A model generated the notes under the pieces. The model worked only from the letters and a program-made list of their open reading frames with translations, made no database searches and was not told the DNA's origin. Position numbers and translations under genes: made by a program. Shown in pieces: positions 46,760-58,770 of a stretch of 64,000 bases of DNA (position 1 is its first letter; the number at the start of each line of letters is the position of its first letter). Origin of the DNA: Magnolia sinica (lineage: Eukaryota > Streptophyta > Magnoliopsida > Magnoliales > Magnoliaceae); NCBI RefSeq assembly GCF_029962835.1, contig NC_080588.1, positions 67,916,001 through 67,980,000 of the forward strand. Reading direction: 5' to 3'.

Positions 46760-48465
46760 GTTAGCATTCCAAACTTTTATATGATATGATTTGTATTTTC
46801 AGGGAACTTTCCCATTGAATGTGAACTTAGTTCTGTATGATTATGGTTGCTTTAATCCAGCCGTTGATATTACGGCCCCATCATTGGTGAATAATGGGGG
46901 CTGATGTTGGAATTTTTTTCCCATCACGGTGGGTGGACATCATCCCAAAAATGAAGCAGATGCAGATCCAAATCGTAGGTGATCATTCTGGTGGCCGACA
47001 GTGTTGGCGGATCTCTTGTGCCCCCACATGTGGAGAATACAGGGGAAGGATATTTGCTACTCCCAGTATTCAAACACTTCACCTTACACTTTCAAATCCC
47101 ACTTTCTTTAAAAGCTCACCTCTTTCTCTGAAAGCTTGAGATGCTCGAGGATATATAGAATATACATAAAGGAACTTTAATACTCAAATATCATATGTCA
47201 TACGTACCATTGTACATTTTCAAGCATTCACATGCGTCACATGTGCTTATCTAGCACATGCATATAACTACTGAAAATCATTTTCCAAAAAAATCTTGCC
47301 ATGGCATGTGTTGTTGCCCATCTTTAAGCATTCGTAAGTGCCATATTGCTAATTTAGCATGTTATTGCTCAAATGTGATCAATCATGCTTTACCTCCTAC
47401 GAGCTTTTGGATATATACCTACAAATAAATGGAGAATAAGAAGACACTGGAGGTATTAGTTATGGCCAAAAACCCTCTAATGCCTAAGTTAGGGGCATGG
47501 ACTCACAGTAGGCATAGTAGAATCAGGATAATAATGTGTATCTTTCTCTTGAGCAGGGTGATGTATCTATAGGTTAGCGAGGTAGTTTATTTATCCGAGT
47601 AGATATATGAGATACACTGGAGAGGCCCGTATTATAATTGAAATTTGTTCTTGAATATTATTTTTTTATGCCTACATTGGCGTGATCTTTAGCTAAGACT
47701 TCACTAGGGAATCTCGTCCATTTACAGTGCAGGATTCTCTCTAGATGTTTTCATTCCGAACCCAAGGTCAACATCCGAAATCAAGGTCAGCATCCAAATC
47801 GGAGGTTGAGGTCGAGGTCGAAGTCAAGGTCAAGGTTGTCGTCCGAAGTCAAGGTCAAGGTCGGCATTGAAGGCTAGGATCGATATTTGTAGTCGAGATC
47901 TGTAGGTTTTGTTGGCGAGTCTTGTTTCCGATCTGGTTTAATTGTTTCAACTCGGTCACTAAGTCTTTCTGCTCAGCTCATTTTCTCTAACCCTTAGATA
48001 TTTTAGAGAGCCTTTTCAAATGCTATTGTTGCCACATGTCTCATACATTAGGTCATCTCAATTTTAATCATAACATAACACATGCCAGTATCTAAAGAAA
48101 ATAAAACTCCCAAGGAAAATCAAACTTTCGCCAAACAATAAATTATATATAATAATAAAATTTTAAAAATTCTTGTTAAAAGATATACGATATTTTATGA
48201 TTTCGATGAATCCCAATGGGTCGCAATAAAGAGAACTTCTGGCCTCCTCCCATAAAAGATAGGTGTGCTACCAGGTGTGCTATACAATACTATTATGAGC
48301 TATTTTATATACACTAGTTTTGCTAAGCCCACACCCGATTACAATAAAAGCTCACGTACATGTCACCCATCATTATGGCATCCTATGTCTGAGATCCAAA
48401 CCATCCAATGGAAAGGCACCACTGCATTGATGCCTTGGCCCCAGTAATCAGGCTAATTGGTAAGG
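46760..48465. other. Intergenic, no gene seen
   Basis: The 3' flank of gene 1. It matches the third copy's flank up to about 46840, then holds AT-rich sequence and a GGTCAAGGTC-type short repeat at 47755-47885. Most of this span is missing in the second unit because of the deletion that also removed most of its UGT. Confidence 0.6.
47755..47885. repeat. GGTCAAGGTC/GGTCGAGGTC short repeats
   Basis: Imperfect 6- and 12-base units (AAGGTC, GAGGTC, CATCCGAAATC) run for 130 bases. Non-coding. Confidence 0.75.
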
Positions 48466-49362
48466 TGGGCCACGATTTGCAAAACAAATGCATGGGTCTG
48501 AAAATTTTAGCTGAAGTTTTTTAATCATTGGGATTTCAACACTGTGGTCATAGATTAAAGTCCCATGTGATGTGCATGTGTGTATATTCTTTAAAAAATA
48601 ATGCCCGAGAAAATAATGATTTTAACTCATTAACCTGTTTACATGACTAAGGCCTATATGTTGATTGTATTCTGGATACAGATTTATGTGAAAGCCTTTT
48701 GCAGGAAGTTCCAGCAGCAAAAAGCCACCATTATGTTTTTGAGAAATTGGCTTCCTTCATCTGTTTTGTGGGCTCATTTTAGGACTTCCGACAAAAAGTG
48801 AGAAGGATCCAACACTCAAGTGGGCCACTCCAAAGGAAAAGGTTGGTAAGGAAATTCCTACAGTTGAAACCTCCTAGGGGTTCACAGTGATGTTTACATG
48901 CCACCCATAACGCCATTCTTACTGCAATGAACTGAAAACACAAATATTAGCTTAATTCAAAATTTCTGTAGCCCCATGAAATGTTTTAATTGTGGACATT
49001 CAATCTTTAATTTTTCAACCCACTTGAGTATTTGATCGGGCTCATTTTTTAATACGTCCTAAGATGAGCTAAAAATTGGATAGACAGGATGGATTTCTCA
49101 CAAACATCACGGTGGGCCCCACTTACGTTCTCAGCGAAGTAACTTCCTCAAAAGGCTTTGCGGGAAATCCGTGTCCAGTTATTTTGTCAAGAATGTAAAA
49201 GGCTGGATATCACCTATGCCACGTGTGGCCCTTATGCACATGAGCTTTATGGCAGACGTGTGTGTGCGCTGCTAGTTACTTTACTAGACAATTCTTTAAT
49301 TTTTAATCGTCCACTGGTCAGCATGATGAAACAAGCTAAAATTCGTTTTCATAAAACCTTTA

Positions 49363-49960
49363 GGGCCTGTTTGGCCGGACCGATCCCACGGTATTAGGTG
49401 GGATGGGATTCAAAAAACATCATTATTACCCATTGCAGGGACTGTTCGCTGTTACCGTGGGATAAGCTTAATTCCCTTTTTAGTTTGTAATATGGTGGTA
49501 CAGTGAAAGGATATACGCACCATCATTTGAAACTATTGATAATAACACGTGTTATATCTAAACTGTTCATTTGTTTTGTAACCTCTTTTTATAGCATGGG
49601 CTTAAAAATGAGGCAGATCCAAAACTTATGTGGCCCCAACGGAGTTTTCAACGGTAAGTATTCAATCCCCATTGCTTTCTATGGTGGGGTCCACTTGAGC
49701 CTTAGATCTACCTGGATTTTTGTCTCATGCTCTAAAATGATCTCAAAAATTGGGTGGACGGTGTGGATATAGCCCACACATCAAGGTGGGACCTACACAA
49801 CTTGCTAACATTGAGTGATATTAGCACGGACCCGATACGATTCCATCCAGCCAACTTCCAAGCTTTTCCGCTCTTCCCAAACACGGAGTGGAATTGGCAC
49901 AGGACCAGATGCAATTCCATCCCACCTAAGACCATCTAATCCAGCCGGCCAAACAGGCCC
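49363..49960. mobile_element. Tourist/PIF-Harbinger-like MITE, 598 bp
   Basis: Ends GGGCCTGTTTGGCCGG and CCGGCCAAACAGGCCC are perfect 16-bp inverted repeats flanked by TTA (49360-49362 and 49961-49963). The sister unit at about 57118 lacks the element (CATATTGCAAAAATAATTTT), giving an empty site. It has no coding sequence and carries a copy of the GTGGGGTCCACTTGAGC short repeat. Confidence 0.92.
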
Positions 49961-50503
49961 TTAATATTGCACAAATAATTTTTTAAGTTTAATTTGAATT
50001 AATTATACGCCAGGTTTATAATTTTATAAGTGCATATGCACAGCACATGTATATCATCCACAACACTGGCCCGAGTATTAAAGCTTCTGGTAAGAAAGTT
50101 CGAATTGGGTAAGGATATATATATATACACACACACATTGGCTAATTCCACGCGGGTATGGATCGTACGCACCTACATCATTCATACTTGCAGATATGAA
50201 AAGCTATAAAGATCTGAGCTGTTGATAAGGCTGGGAATAACTTGGGGACAGATAGAAATTTTATTTCCTGCTTTTGTCAAGCTGAGTTGTGAAATGGAAT
50301 GACTTTTATGTCATAAAATATACTTGATGGATAGCTCATGTCACCCTCATGTATCACATAATGGCCACTTGAGAGCTTGTGTGTAGATGTGCACACTTTC
50401 ACACGCTTATGGAATTAGCAAACTTTGGACTTTTAGATTTTGTTTTACTTTCTATATTATTTTGGGGGGGGAATGTGATTTAGCCATAACTATAATGCTC
50501 GAA

Positions 50504-51442
50504 GGGCTGAAAGTCAGGCGGGTTCAACCCAACCGACTCGACATTGGGTTGGGCTTGAGCAGGATGTATCGGGTTCGGTCTTAGGCTTGGGTTATACAAA
50601 CACCAATCCGATTAAACTTGAGTCAGGCTCGGGTTGAGGTCTCGAGTTGCCCAACCCAACCCAACCCAACCCAACCATCAGGCTCAGGTTGAGGTCTCGA
50701 GTTGCCCAACCCAACCCAACCCAACCCAACCCAACAACTCAATCCAAACCCGATCGATATATAAGTTACTTATAAATTATTATTGAGTGTGGATCATTTG
50801 TGTTGAAGGCACGAAAAATTTCAGTACCGTCGGGTCTCATTGGTCCACGTCATTTCCGATGACTCAAGCTAATAAGATACATCAGATTTCTCTCTCCCAA
50901 GTAGATTGCATGCTACACAACATGACTTTTAAAGGAGTAGTTGTCCTATATTTTAACTTGTTTGTTTAGAAAAATAAACAACATTTTTTATGATAAATAA
51001 TTACATATATAATTAATGAAATCATAAATGCAAAAAGTAAAACATGTATTGAAATATAATATATTAATAGAATAACAAAATTATTAGCATGTATCTACCC
51101 AACCAAATGGATGAAGATTTTTTTTTTTTTTTTACTTTTTTTTTTTACACACGCACACACACCCCAACACACACTCATGCCCATGATGGGATTTCACCAC
51201 CTATAGATACTCAAACCCTTGACCGGGTGTTGAAACTCCCGAGAGTCTACCACCGGAGCAAGAGCAACGATCCACCGACCCAATGAAGGTTGGGTTGGGT
51301 TGAATTACGAACGAGTTGTAAGAACATTGGGCTAGGCGTGGGTTGAAAATACCAAACTCGAGAGGTTGGGTTAGGTTAGATTAAAGTTGAGGTATACGAA
51401 CGGTTGAGCACCAACCCAACTTAACCTGCTCTACTTTCAGCC
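50504..51442. mobile_element. hAT-like non-autonomous element, unit A
   Basis: Ends GGGCTGAAAGTCAGGCGGGTT-like and (inverse) GGCTGAAAGTAGAGCAGGTT. The interior is rich in CCCAACCCAACC/GGGTTGGG runs, including a tandem block at 50645-50740. The same element sits at the same place in unit B (57634-58464), so it predates the duplication. No 8-bp target duplication is clear. Confidence 0.6.
50645..50740. repeat. (CCCAA)n minisatellite, duplicated
   Basis: Two blocks of CCCAACCCAACC units separated by AGGTTGAGGTCTCGAGTTG, each preceded by GTTGAGGTCTCGAGTTGCCC. Unit B has only a short version (near 57765), so expansion occurred after duplication. Confidence 0.85.
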
Positions 51443-51507
51443 ATATGTAGAAGTTCGTGACCTGAAAGACTAACTTTTTTCCTTGGTAAATTGTCAATGT
51501 CCTTTAA

Positions 51508-52078
51508 GGGCGTGTTTGGGCAGTGGGATTAGAAGGGATTAGGTGGGATGGTCCTGTGCCAATTCCACTCCATGTTTGGGAAGAATGGAAGAGCTTGGAA
51601 TCAGATTAGATGGAATGTCAATTTTAGTCAATGCTAGCAAGTTGTGTAGGTCCCACCATGATATGTGGGCTATATCCACACCGTCCACCCATTTTTCGAG
51701 ATTATTTTAGAGTATTGGCCAAAAAATCAGGTAAATCTAAAGCTTAAGTGGACCCCACCATAGAAAGTAACGGGGATTGAATACTTACCGTTAAAAACTT
51801 TTTTGGGGCCACTAAGTTTTGGATCTACCTCATTTTTAGGCCCATGCATATAAAATGAGGTTACAAAACAAATGAACTTTATAGATATAACACGTGTGTT
51901 ATTCTCAATAATTTCAAATGATGTTAGGTATATCCATTCAATGTACCACCGTATTACCAACAAAGCATGGCATTAATCTTATCCCATGGCAACAGGGAAT
52001 CCCTGCCATGCATAATAAATATGTTTTTTGAATCCCATCCCACCTAATCCCTTCTAATCCCACCGCCCAAACGCGCCC
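51508..52078. mobile_element. Harbinger-like MITE, 571 bp
   Basis: Ends GGGCGTGTTTGGGCAGTGGG and (inverse) GGGCGCGTTTGGGCGGTGGG, flanked by TAA and TAG. Unit B/C sequence at about 58515-58535 (TCCTTTAATTGTTTCTGAG) is the empty site. No coding sequence. Confidence 0.88.
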
Positions 52079-52259
52079 TAGTTGTTTCTGAGTAGTCATG
52101 ATCATCTTCACGGATGTTCCTCTGAATTCAGCTATTTCGATGTTTGGATTCATAATGTGTTTAGTTAAGTTCAAGTTAAATATGACTATGGCACACCTAG
52201 TATATATACCCACTCATGCATATATAAAATCCGACCGTTTGTAACACGTGTGGCTGCAT

Positions 52260-53009
52260 GTTCGAATTAAATAGCAATACATTAACTCCAATGGTGTGGT
52301 GCACTTAATAATCTAGCTCAAATGATTTTTCTAGTACCACATTATCCACTTAATGCGGCCTACCGGTTTCATGGTCCGGATTTCTTACAAAGCTACCACC
52401 TAATCAGGAATCAGTAGGATGGACCACAGGCCAGCCTACTTCTAGCCGTACCTTATCAGTTCCCCATCCAAAAGCATGATTCACGGGGGGAACTGTTTAA
52501 TACACCCAACGAATATAATCACACGATATACATCCAAGTGTGCACGTTTTATAATCTTTATCTTTGCAAAATCAATCTACACCGTCCAAATTGTCGGCTC
52601 TAATTATTGATGTTTTATAACCAAAATTCACAATAAAATCCAAGTGAATCCTAACCATCCGCTCTCTGTCCATACAAAGATAGTTTACCACCATTTTGCA
52701 ATAATCCTTGACTCACCCATTGTAAACTTGGCATAGATCTATGTCAATCTAGACCATCTAATCGTGGGACGAATTATGGATGGACACTAACTTAAAAATC
52801 TTATGGATTAAATATTCTATATCGTCCAATTGGTCTGACGTGGAATTCAACAAACAAAATCAGATGGTTAGGATTATCGGATCAGTCTGATATATTGATA
52901 TGATCCACTGATGATGGCGCAAGTAGTTTGGACCGAGGATTAATAATCTGTTTCGGGGTATTAGATCATACATCCTCCATACTTCAAACCTTGTGTTTGG
53001 ACAGTCTAA
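52260..53009 (+). promoter_or_regulatory. Upstream region of UGT gene 2, split
   Basis: Nearly identical to 58770-59490 upstream of gene 3, and similar to 44750-45200. In this unit it is cut at 53009 by a 2.9 kb insertion, after which the proximal promoter resumes at 55941. Confidence 0.8.
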
Positions 53010-53317
53010 GGCCATGTTTGTTAACGCTGAATTTTTACACTTAATACAGAATGGGAAAAAATTTTCGTGTTTAGTGGTGTTTGTTAATACGTTATTAACG
53101 CGAAAGACGGAAAGCGCTAAGTGGTTTTTCACTGAATTCTTTCTGTGATAGGAGTCTGGCTTAATGGTGAACGCGGAATGCACTCCGTGATTTTTCATTA
53201 AACAAAAATTTTTTACTTCCAAAAGTACCCCTTTCAAGTTACTACGGAAATTTTTTCTTTTAAATTATTTACGCAATACAAAATCAACCTTTAACCTATG
53301 AAACTTCTTTATGCCCC

Positions 53318-55250
53318 ACCATGATTTATGTGATTGATCCACACCGTCCATCAACGTTTTCAGATATTTTAAGATGTGATCCAATAAAAGAAGCAGGTCC
53401 AATGATTAATTGGACCATAAGGTGGGAATTGAACGTCCACCGTTAAAAACTTCTTGAGAGCTAGAGAACCTTCACATCAAGCTAATATTTGTGTTTTCAC
53501 TTCATCCCTGTATACATGACCTAATGAATAGGTTGGATGGTAAAAAAAAACATCACAGTGGCCCTTAGAAAGGTTTCAACAATGGGTGTCATTATCACTG
53601 CAGCTTCCTCCAGTGTGGTCCAATGGAGCTGTGGACCTGCTTCAATTTTAAATACATATCATTGATCTGAGAAAAGCCATTAACGGCGTGGATAGAACTC
53701 TTACATCACGGTGGGCACCACAGAGCCCTACCCGGACGGATTGGGGTAGGACGGAATCGGCGTCTGTGTATAAGAGCCGTTGCAAAAGCTTTTCCGGCGC
53801 GGTTTGGCTAAAGAGGCTGCCACCAGCCAGGTGGCTAGTGGTCAGTGTTATGTGGACGCCACCACGATATATGTGTTTTATCCACGCTGTCCATCCATTT
53901 TGAAAGATAATTTTAGGGCTTCATGCCAAAATTGAGGAAGATTTAAGTCTCAGTTGGACCACACGATGGGAAAACAGTGATTGAATGTCCACCGACCATT
54001 AAAAACGTTTTAGGGGCCATAAAAGTTTTGGATAAGATTGATATTTATTGTTTCCCTTCATCTGGGTCTTTATGAACTAATCAACAGATTGGATGTCAAA
54101 TAAACAGTACAATGGGCCTTAGAAGGATTTTAATGGTGGATATCGATTCATTTTTTTTCCTATGGTGTAGCCTACCTAAGATTTATATCCCTATCATTTT
54201 TTGTAACAAGCCTTAAACTTATCTGTAAAAATGGATGAGCGGAATGGATGAAACACATATATCATAGTGGGGCCCACAGAGCACCACCCACCAGCCAGCT
54301 GGTGTCAGGTGGAGTAGCCAATCCGTCTCCGAGTCAAGGACGGGATTGGAAGTGGATTGGCTGGTGTATTGACGCCAGCAAGTTACGTGGGTCGCATCAT
54401 GATGTATTTGTTATATCCAAACCGTACATTTATCTTGCGAGTTTGTCATAAGACTTAAGCCAAAAAATAAAATAAATCTAAAGATAAACTGGACCACACT
54501 GTAAAAAGTAGTAGGGGATTGAACGTCTACCATTGAAACCCTTTTGGGGTCACAAAAGTTTCGGATCAATATGAAATTTGTTTTTCCTCTTTATTCAGAT
54601 ATTTTTAACCTTATGAATAGATTAGGTGCAAAATAAATGTTACAGTGGGCCTGCAAATTTTTTAACGGTGAAAATCATTATCCCGCTGCTATTTTTGGTG
54701 TGGTCCATTTGAGTTTTGGATATGATTCATTTTTTTGGTAAATGCTCTAAAATAATCTCGAAAAATTTATGAACGGTGTAGATATTATAAATACATTATT
54801 GTGGGGCCTATGTAACTTTGATCTCCTTTGATTCCTACAATTGGGACCACAAGGAGCGTCTTGCACATGACATGTATCTACACCAACGATATAGCTGGTG
54901 TGTGATATGGAAACGGATTGGCTACTCCCCAGCCTGGTGGGTGATGGTCAGTGCTATGTGGCCCCATGATGGATGTATTTCATTCATTTTTGCATATCAT
55001 TTTTCTTTCTCTATCTGAAAAATAAGATGGGTATAAATCTCAAGTGGACCCCACCACAAGAAAACAATAGTGATTGGATATCCACCATTAAAATTCTCCT
55101 AGGGCCCACTGTACTGTTTATTTGACATCCAATATGTAGATTAGGTCATACATACCCAGATGAAGTGAAAAAACAAAAATCAGCTTGATTTAAAACTTGT
55201 ATGGCCCCCAAAATGCTTTCAATGAACAAAGCTCATTCAACATTGTTTCC
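53318..55250. repeat. Row of about four MITE-like units
   Basis: Units start near 53318, 53848, 54388 and 54955 with CCACCATGATDTATGTG-like sequence followed by CCACRCYGTCCATCCATTTT. The first three end in an inverse form near 53720, 54285 and 54825 (ACATCACGGTGGGCACCACAGAGC and the like). Each is about 400-450 bp with inverted ends and is non-coding. The same family occurs at many other places in the window. Confidence 0.7.
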
Positions 55251-55455
55251 TGCATGTATCCCGACAAATAAACAAATACCTTATAGAGGAAGAGGAAGGG
55301 GTGAATGTGCTCAAAATGTTATGTCCATATTGACTATAATATGATTTTTACATATGTCATAGCTGGATGGGAAGGGATGGCACATGATTCAAGGGTCCTT
55401 ATGAATGCTGAGCTTGATCCAACAAAGAAATTTCTGTTGCCTCCTCCTAGTAATA

Positions 55456-55460
<5 letters not shown>

Positions 55461-55514
<54 letters not shown>

Positions 55515-55522
55515 TATATATA
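55461..55522. repeat. (TA)n microsatellite
   Basis: About 60 bases of alternating TA with one G interruption, inside the promoter insertion. Confidence 0.95.
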
Positions 55523-55981
55523 ACTTGGTAAAATTATAACTTGAAATTTTGTTAAAATGTCATTTGTTTTTATGTATATAAATATTATCTAGTTGATACT
55601 ACTTACACTCACACAAGAGGATTTATGGCACCATACAATAGTTTATTTGAATTAAATAAAATAATTTTATTTTCATTTAATAAAAAATAACTTCTTTATA
55701 ATGTAAAATATTTTCAAACAGGAAATAGGGGCAAATGTGTCAAATTAACATATTTCAGGCATTTCAGATATTTGTTAACAAACAGATTGTTTCAAATTTA
55801 GTACTTAATTTTTAGACTTCAGCCATAATTACCAAACAAGTTTTTTGACTTCAGATTTCAAATTCAGGTTTGAGATTTCAGATTCAGCTTCAGATTTCAG
55901 ATTCAGGCTTTAGACTTCAGATTTAACAAACGGGGCCTAAGAATGGTGGTGAAATGTCACCAGTGTAACCTTTCCTTTGAG

Positions 55982-55989
55982 CTATAAAA
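55982..55989 (+). promoter_or_regulatory. TATA box of UGT gene 2
   Basis: CTATAAAA in the same context as genes 1 and 3, 45 bases beyond the end of the 2.9 kb insertion. The core promoter is intact but separated from its distal region. Confidence 0.6.
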
Positions 55990-56077
55990 CTAAGAACTTC
56001 CTCTCTTCCCTTCTAAGTGTGTGGTGTGGAGTGTAGAGAAGGTGGGCCCCACCCATCAATGGCGCTTGTTAAGCCAC

Positions 56078-56350
56078 ATGGCTGATGGCATGCATGTGGT
56101 CATGCTTCCATGGCTGGCCTTTCGCCATATGATCCCATTCCTTCAGCTCTCCATAGCCTTAGCCAAAGCTGGAATCCGAATCTCCTTCATCACCACTCAA
56201 AAAAACATCCAAAGGCTACCCAAGATCCCACAACATCTAACGGCTCTGATCAATCTGGTGGAGCTTCCCTTGCCGGCGGTAGATAGACTGCCTGAAGGCG
56301 CTGAGGCAACTGTCGATATCCTCCAAGGAAGCGACGAGTACTTAAAGAAT
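56078..56350 (+). pseudogene. UGT91-like pseudogene 2, 5' fragment
   Basis: The first ~90 codons match gene 1 closely, from MADGMHVVMLPWLAF to GSDEYLK. Gly16, the residue just before catalytic His17, is Arg (FRH instead of FGH). After DEYLKN the frame runs into sequence that belongs 1.7 kb downstream of gene 1 (matching from about 48466), and stops at 56437. The rest of the acceptor domain and the entire donor domain are gone. The joint has the shared bases GGCC-ACGAT, so a deletion at short homology is likely. Not functional as a glycosyltransferase. Confidence 0.93.
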
Positions 56351-58770
56351 GTGGGCCACGATCTGAAAATTTTACCTGAAGTTTTTTTAATCTTTGGGAT
56401 TTCAACACTGAGGTCACAGATTAAAGTGCCCATGTGATGTGCATGTGTGTGTATTCTTTAAAAAAAATATTGCCCAGGAAGTTCCAGCCGTGAAAAGCCA
56501 CCATTATGTTTTTGAGAAATTGGCTCCGTTCATCTGTTTTGTAAGCTCATTTTACGACTTCAGACAAAAAGCGAGAAGGATCCAATACTCAAGTGGGCCT
56601 CTCCAACGGAAAAGGTTGGTAAGGAAATTCCTACAGTTAAAACCTCCTAGGAGTTGACAGTGATGTTTACATGCTATCCATAACGTTTTTAACGCCATTC
56701 TTATGTTTACATGCCATCCCTAACGTTTTTAACGCCATTCTTACTGCAATGAACTGAAAACACAAATATTAGCTTAATTTAAAATTTCTGTAGCCCCACG
56801 AAATATTTTATTTGTGCACATTCCATCCTTAATTTTTCAACCTACTTGGGTATTGATGGATTTCTCACAAACATCACGGTGGGTCCCACTTACGTTCAGC
56901 GAAGTAACTTCCTCGTAAGGCTTTGTAGGAAATCTGTGTCCAGTTATTTTGTCAAAAATGTATAAAAGGCCGGATATCACCTGTACCACATGTGGCCCTT
57001 ATGTACATGAGCTTTATGGCACACGTGTGCACGCGCTGCTAATTACTTTACCAGAAAATTCTTTGATTTTTAATCGTCCGGTGGTCGCATGATGAAACAG
57101 GCTAACATTCGTTTCCATATTGCAAAAATAATTTTTAAAGTTTAATTTGAATTAATTATATGCCAGGTTTACAATTTTATAAGTGCATGTGTATCATCTA
57201 CAACACTGGCCCGAGTATTAAAGCTTCTGGTAAGAAAGTTCGAATTGGGTAAGGATATATACGTTGGCTAATTCCACGCGGGTATGGATCGTATGCACCT
57301 ACATCATTCATACTTGCAGATATGAAAAGCTATAAAGATCTGAGCTGCTGATAAGGCTGGGAATAACGTGGGGACAGATAGAAATTTATTTCTATACTTT
57401 TGTCAAGCTGAGTTGTGAAATGGAATGACTTTTATGTCATAAAATATACTTGATGGAAAGCTCATATCACCGTCATGTATCACATAATGGCCACTTCAGA
57501 GCTTGTGTGTAGATGTGTACACTTTCACACGCTTATGAAATTAGCAAACTTTGAAGGAGCATTAGATTTTGTTTTACTTTCTATATTATTTTTGGGGGGA
57601 AATGTGATTTAGCCATTACTATTATGCTCGAAGTAGGGCTGAAAGTCAGGCGGGTTCAACCCAACCAGCTCGACATTGGGTTGGGCTTGGGTAGGATGTA
57701 TCAGGTTCTGTCTTAGGCTTGGGCTATACAAACACCAATCCGATTAAACTTGAGTCAGGCTCGGGTTGCCCAACCCAGCCCAAACCCGATCGATATATAA
57801 GTTACTTATAAATTATAATTAAGTGTGGATCGTTTGTGTTGAAGGCATGGAAAATTTCAGTACTGTTGGGCCTCATTGGTCCACGTCATTTCATTTCCAG
57901 TGACTCAAGCTAATAAAATACATCGGATTTCTCCATCCCAAGTAGATTGCATGCTACACAACATGGCTTTTAAAAGAGTAGCTGTCCTATATTTTAACTT
58001 GTTTGTTTAGAAAAATAAACAAAGTTCTTTACGATAACTAATTACATATATAATTAATGAAATCATAAATACAAAAAATAAAACATGTATTGAAATATAA
58101 TATATTAATAGAATAACAAAATTATTAGCATGTATCTACCCAACCAACCGGATAAAGAATTTTTTTTTTTTTTACACATGCACACACCCCAACATACACA
58201 CTCACGCCTGTAGCGGGATCTCACCACCTATGGATACTCAAACCCTTACCAGGTGTTGAAACTCCTGAGAGTCTACCACCGGAGCAAGAGTAAAGATCCA
58301 CCAACCCAATGAAGGGTTGGGTTGAATTAGGGTTGAGTTATAAGAACCTTGGGCTGGGCTTGGGTTGAGAATACCGAACTCGAGAGGTTGGGTTAGGTTG
58401 GATTAGGGTTTAGGTATATGATCGGTTGAGCACCAACCCAACTTAACCTGCTCCACTTTCAGGCATATCTCAAAGTTCCTGACCTCAAAAACTAACTTTT
58501 TCCCTTGGTAAATTGTCAATATCCTTTAATTGTTTCTGAGTAGTCATGATCATCTTCACGGATGTTCCTCTGAATCCAGCTATTTTGATGTTTGGATTCA
58601 TAATGTGTTTAGTTAAATTCAAGTTGATGTTTGGATTAATAATGTGTTTAGTTAAATTCAAGTTGAATATGACTATGGCACACCTAGTATATATACCCAC
58701 ACATGCATATATAAATTCCGACCGTTTGTAATATGCGTGGCTACATGTTCGAATTAAATAACAATACATT
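56350..58770 (+). repeat. Duplicated 3' block, unit B
   Basis: The copy of 48466-52260. It lacks both MITEs of unit A, has a 48-bp local duplication at about 56660-56745 (TGTTTACATGCYATCCMTAA then CGTTTTTAACGCC twice), and a duplicated 40-base segment at 58585-58665 (TGATGTTTGGATTMATAATG then TGTTTAGTTAAATTCAAGTTGA twice). Confidence 0.85.
57634..58464. mobile_element. hAT-like non-autonomous element, unit B copy
   Basis: The paralogue of 50504-51442. It starts TAGGGCTGAAAGTCAGGCGG and ends CTGCTCCACTTTCAGG, with a shorter CCCAACCC array. It lacks part of the sequence around 50640-50740 of unit A. Confidence 0.6.

Larger units (their letters stand above)
48466..52260 (+). repeat. Duplicated 3' block, unit A
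   Basis: Matches 56350-58770 in unit B in order and orientation, apart from two MITEs present only here (49363-49960, 51508-52078). Shared landmarks: GAAGTTCCAGC, GGTTGGTAAGGAAATTCCTA, GGATATCACCTRTRCCACRT, GAAAAGCTATAAAGATCTGA. Confidence 0.85.
53010..55937. mobile_element. Harbinger-like insertion in the UGT gene 2 promoter, 2.9 kb
   Basis: Ends GGCCATGTTTGTTAACGCTGA and (inverse) GGCCCCGTTTGTTAAATCTGA, flanked by TAA (53007-53009, 55938-55940). Unit C keeps the unoccupied sequence (GACAGTCCAAGAATGGTGG near 59480-59500). The interior has no transposase but holds several copies of the GTGGGCC...CCATCCATTTT repeat and a (TA)n tract, so it is a nested non-autonomous element. Confidence 0.85.

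Noticed and set aside
56021-56077. Extended N-terminus of UGT copy 2 (and 59593-59628 of copy 3) from a GTG start
   Set aside because: Plant genes start at ATG. The conserved ATG (56078, 59629) matches gene 1 at 45339 and starts the conserved MADGMH sequence; the extension lies in the leader after the TATA box.
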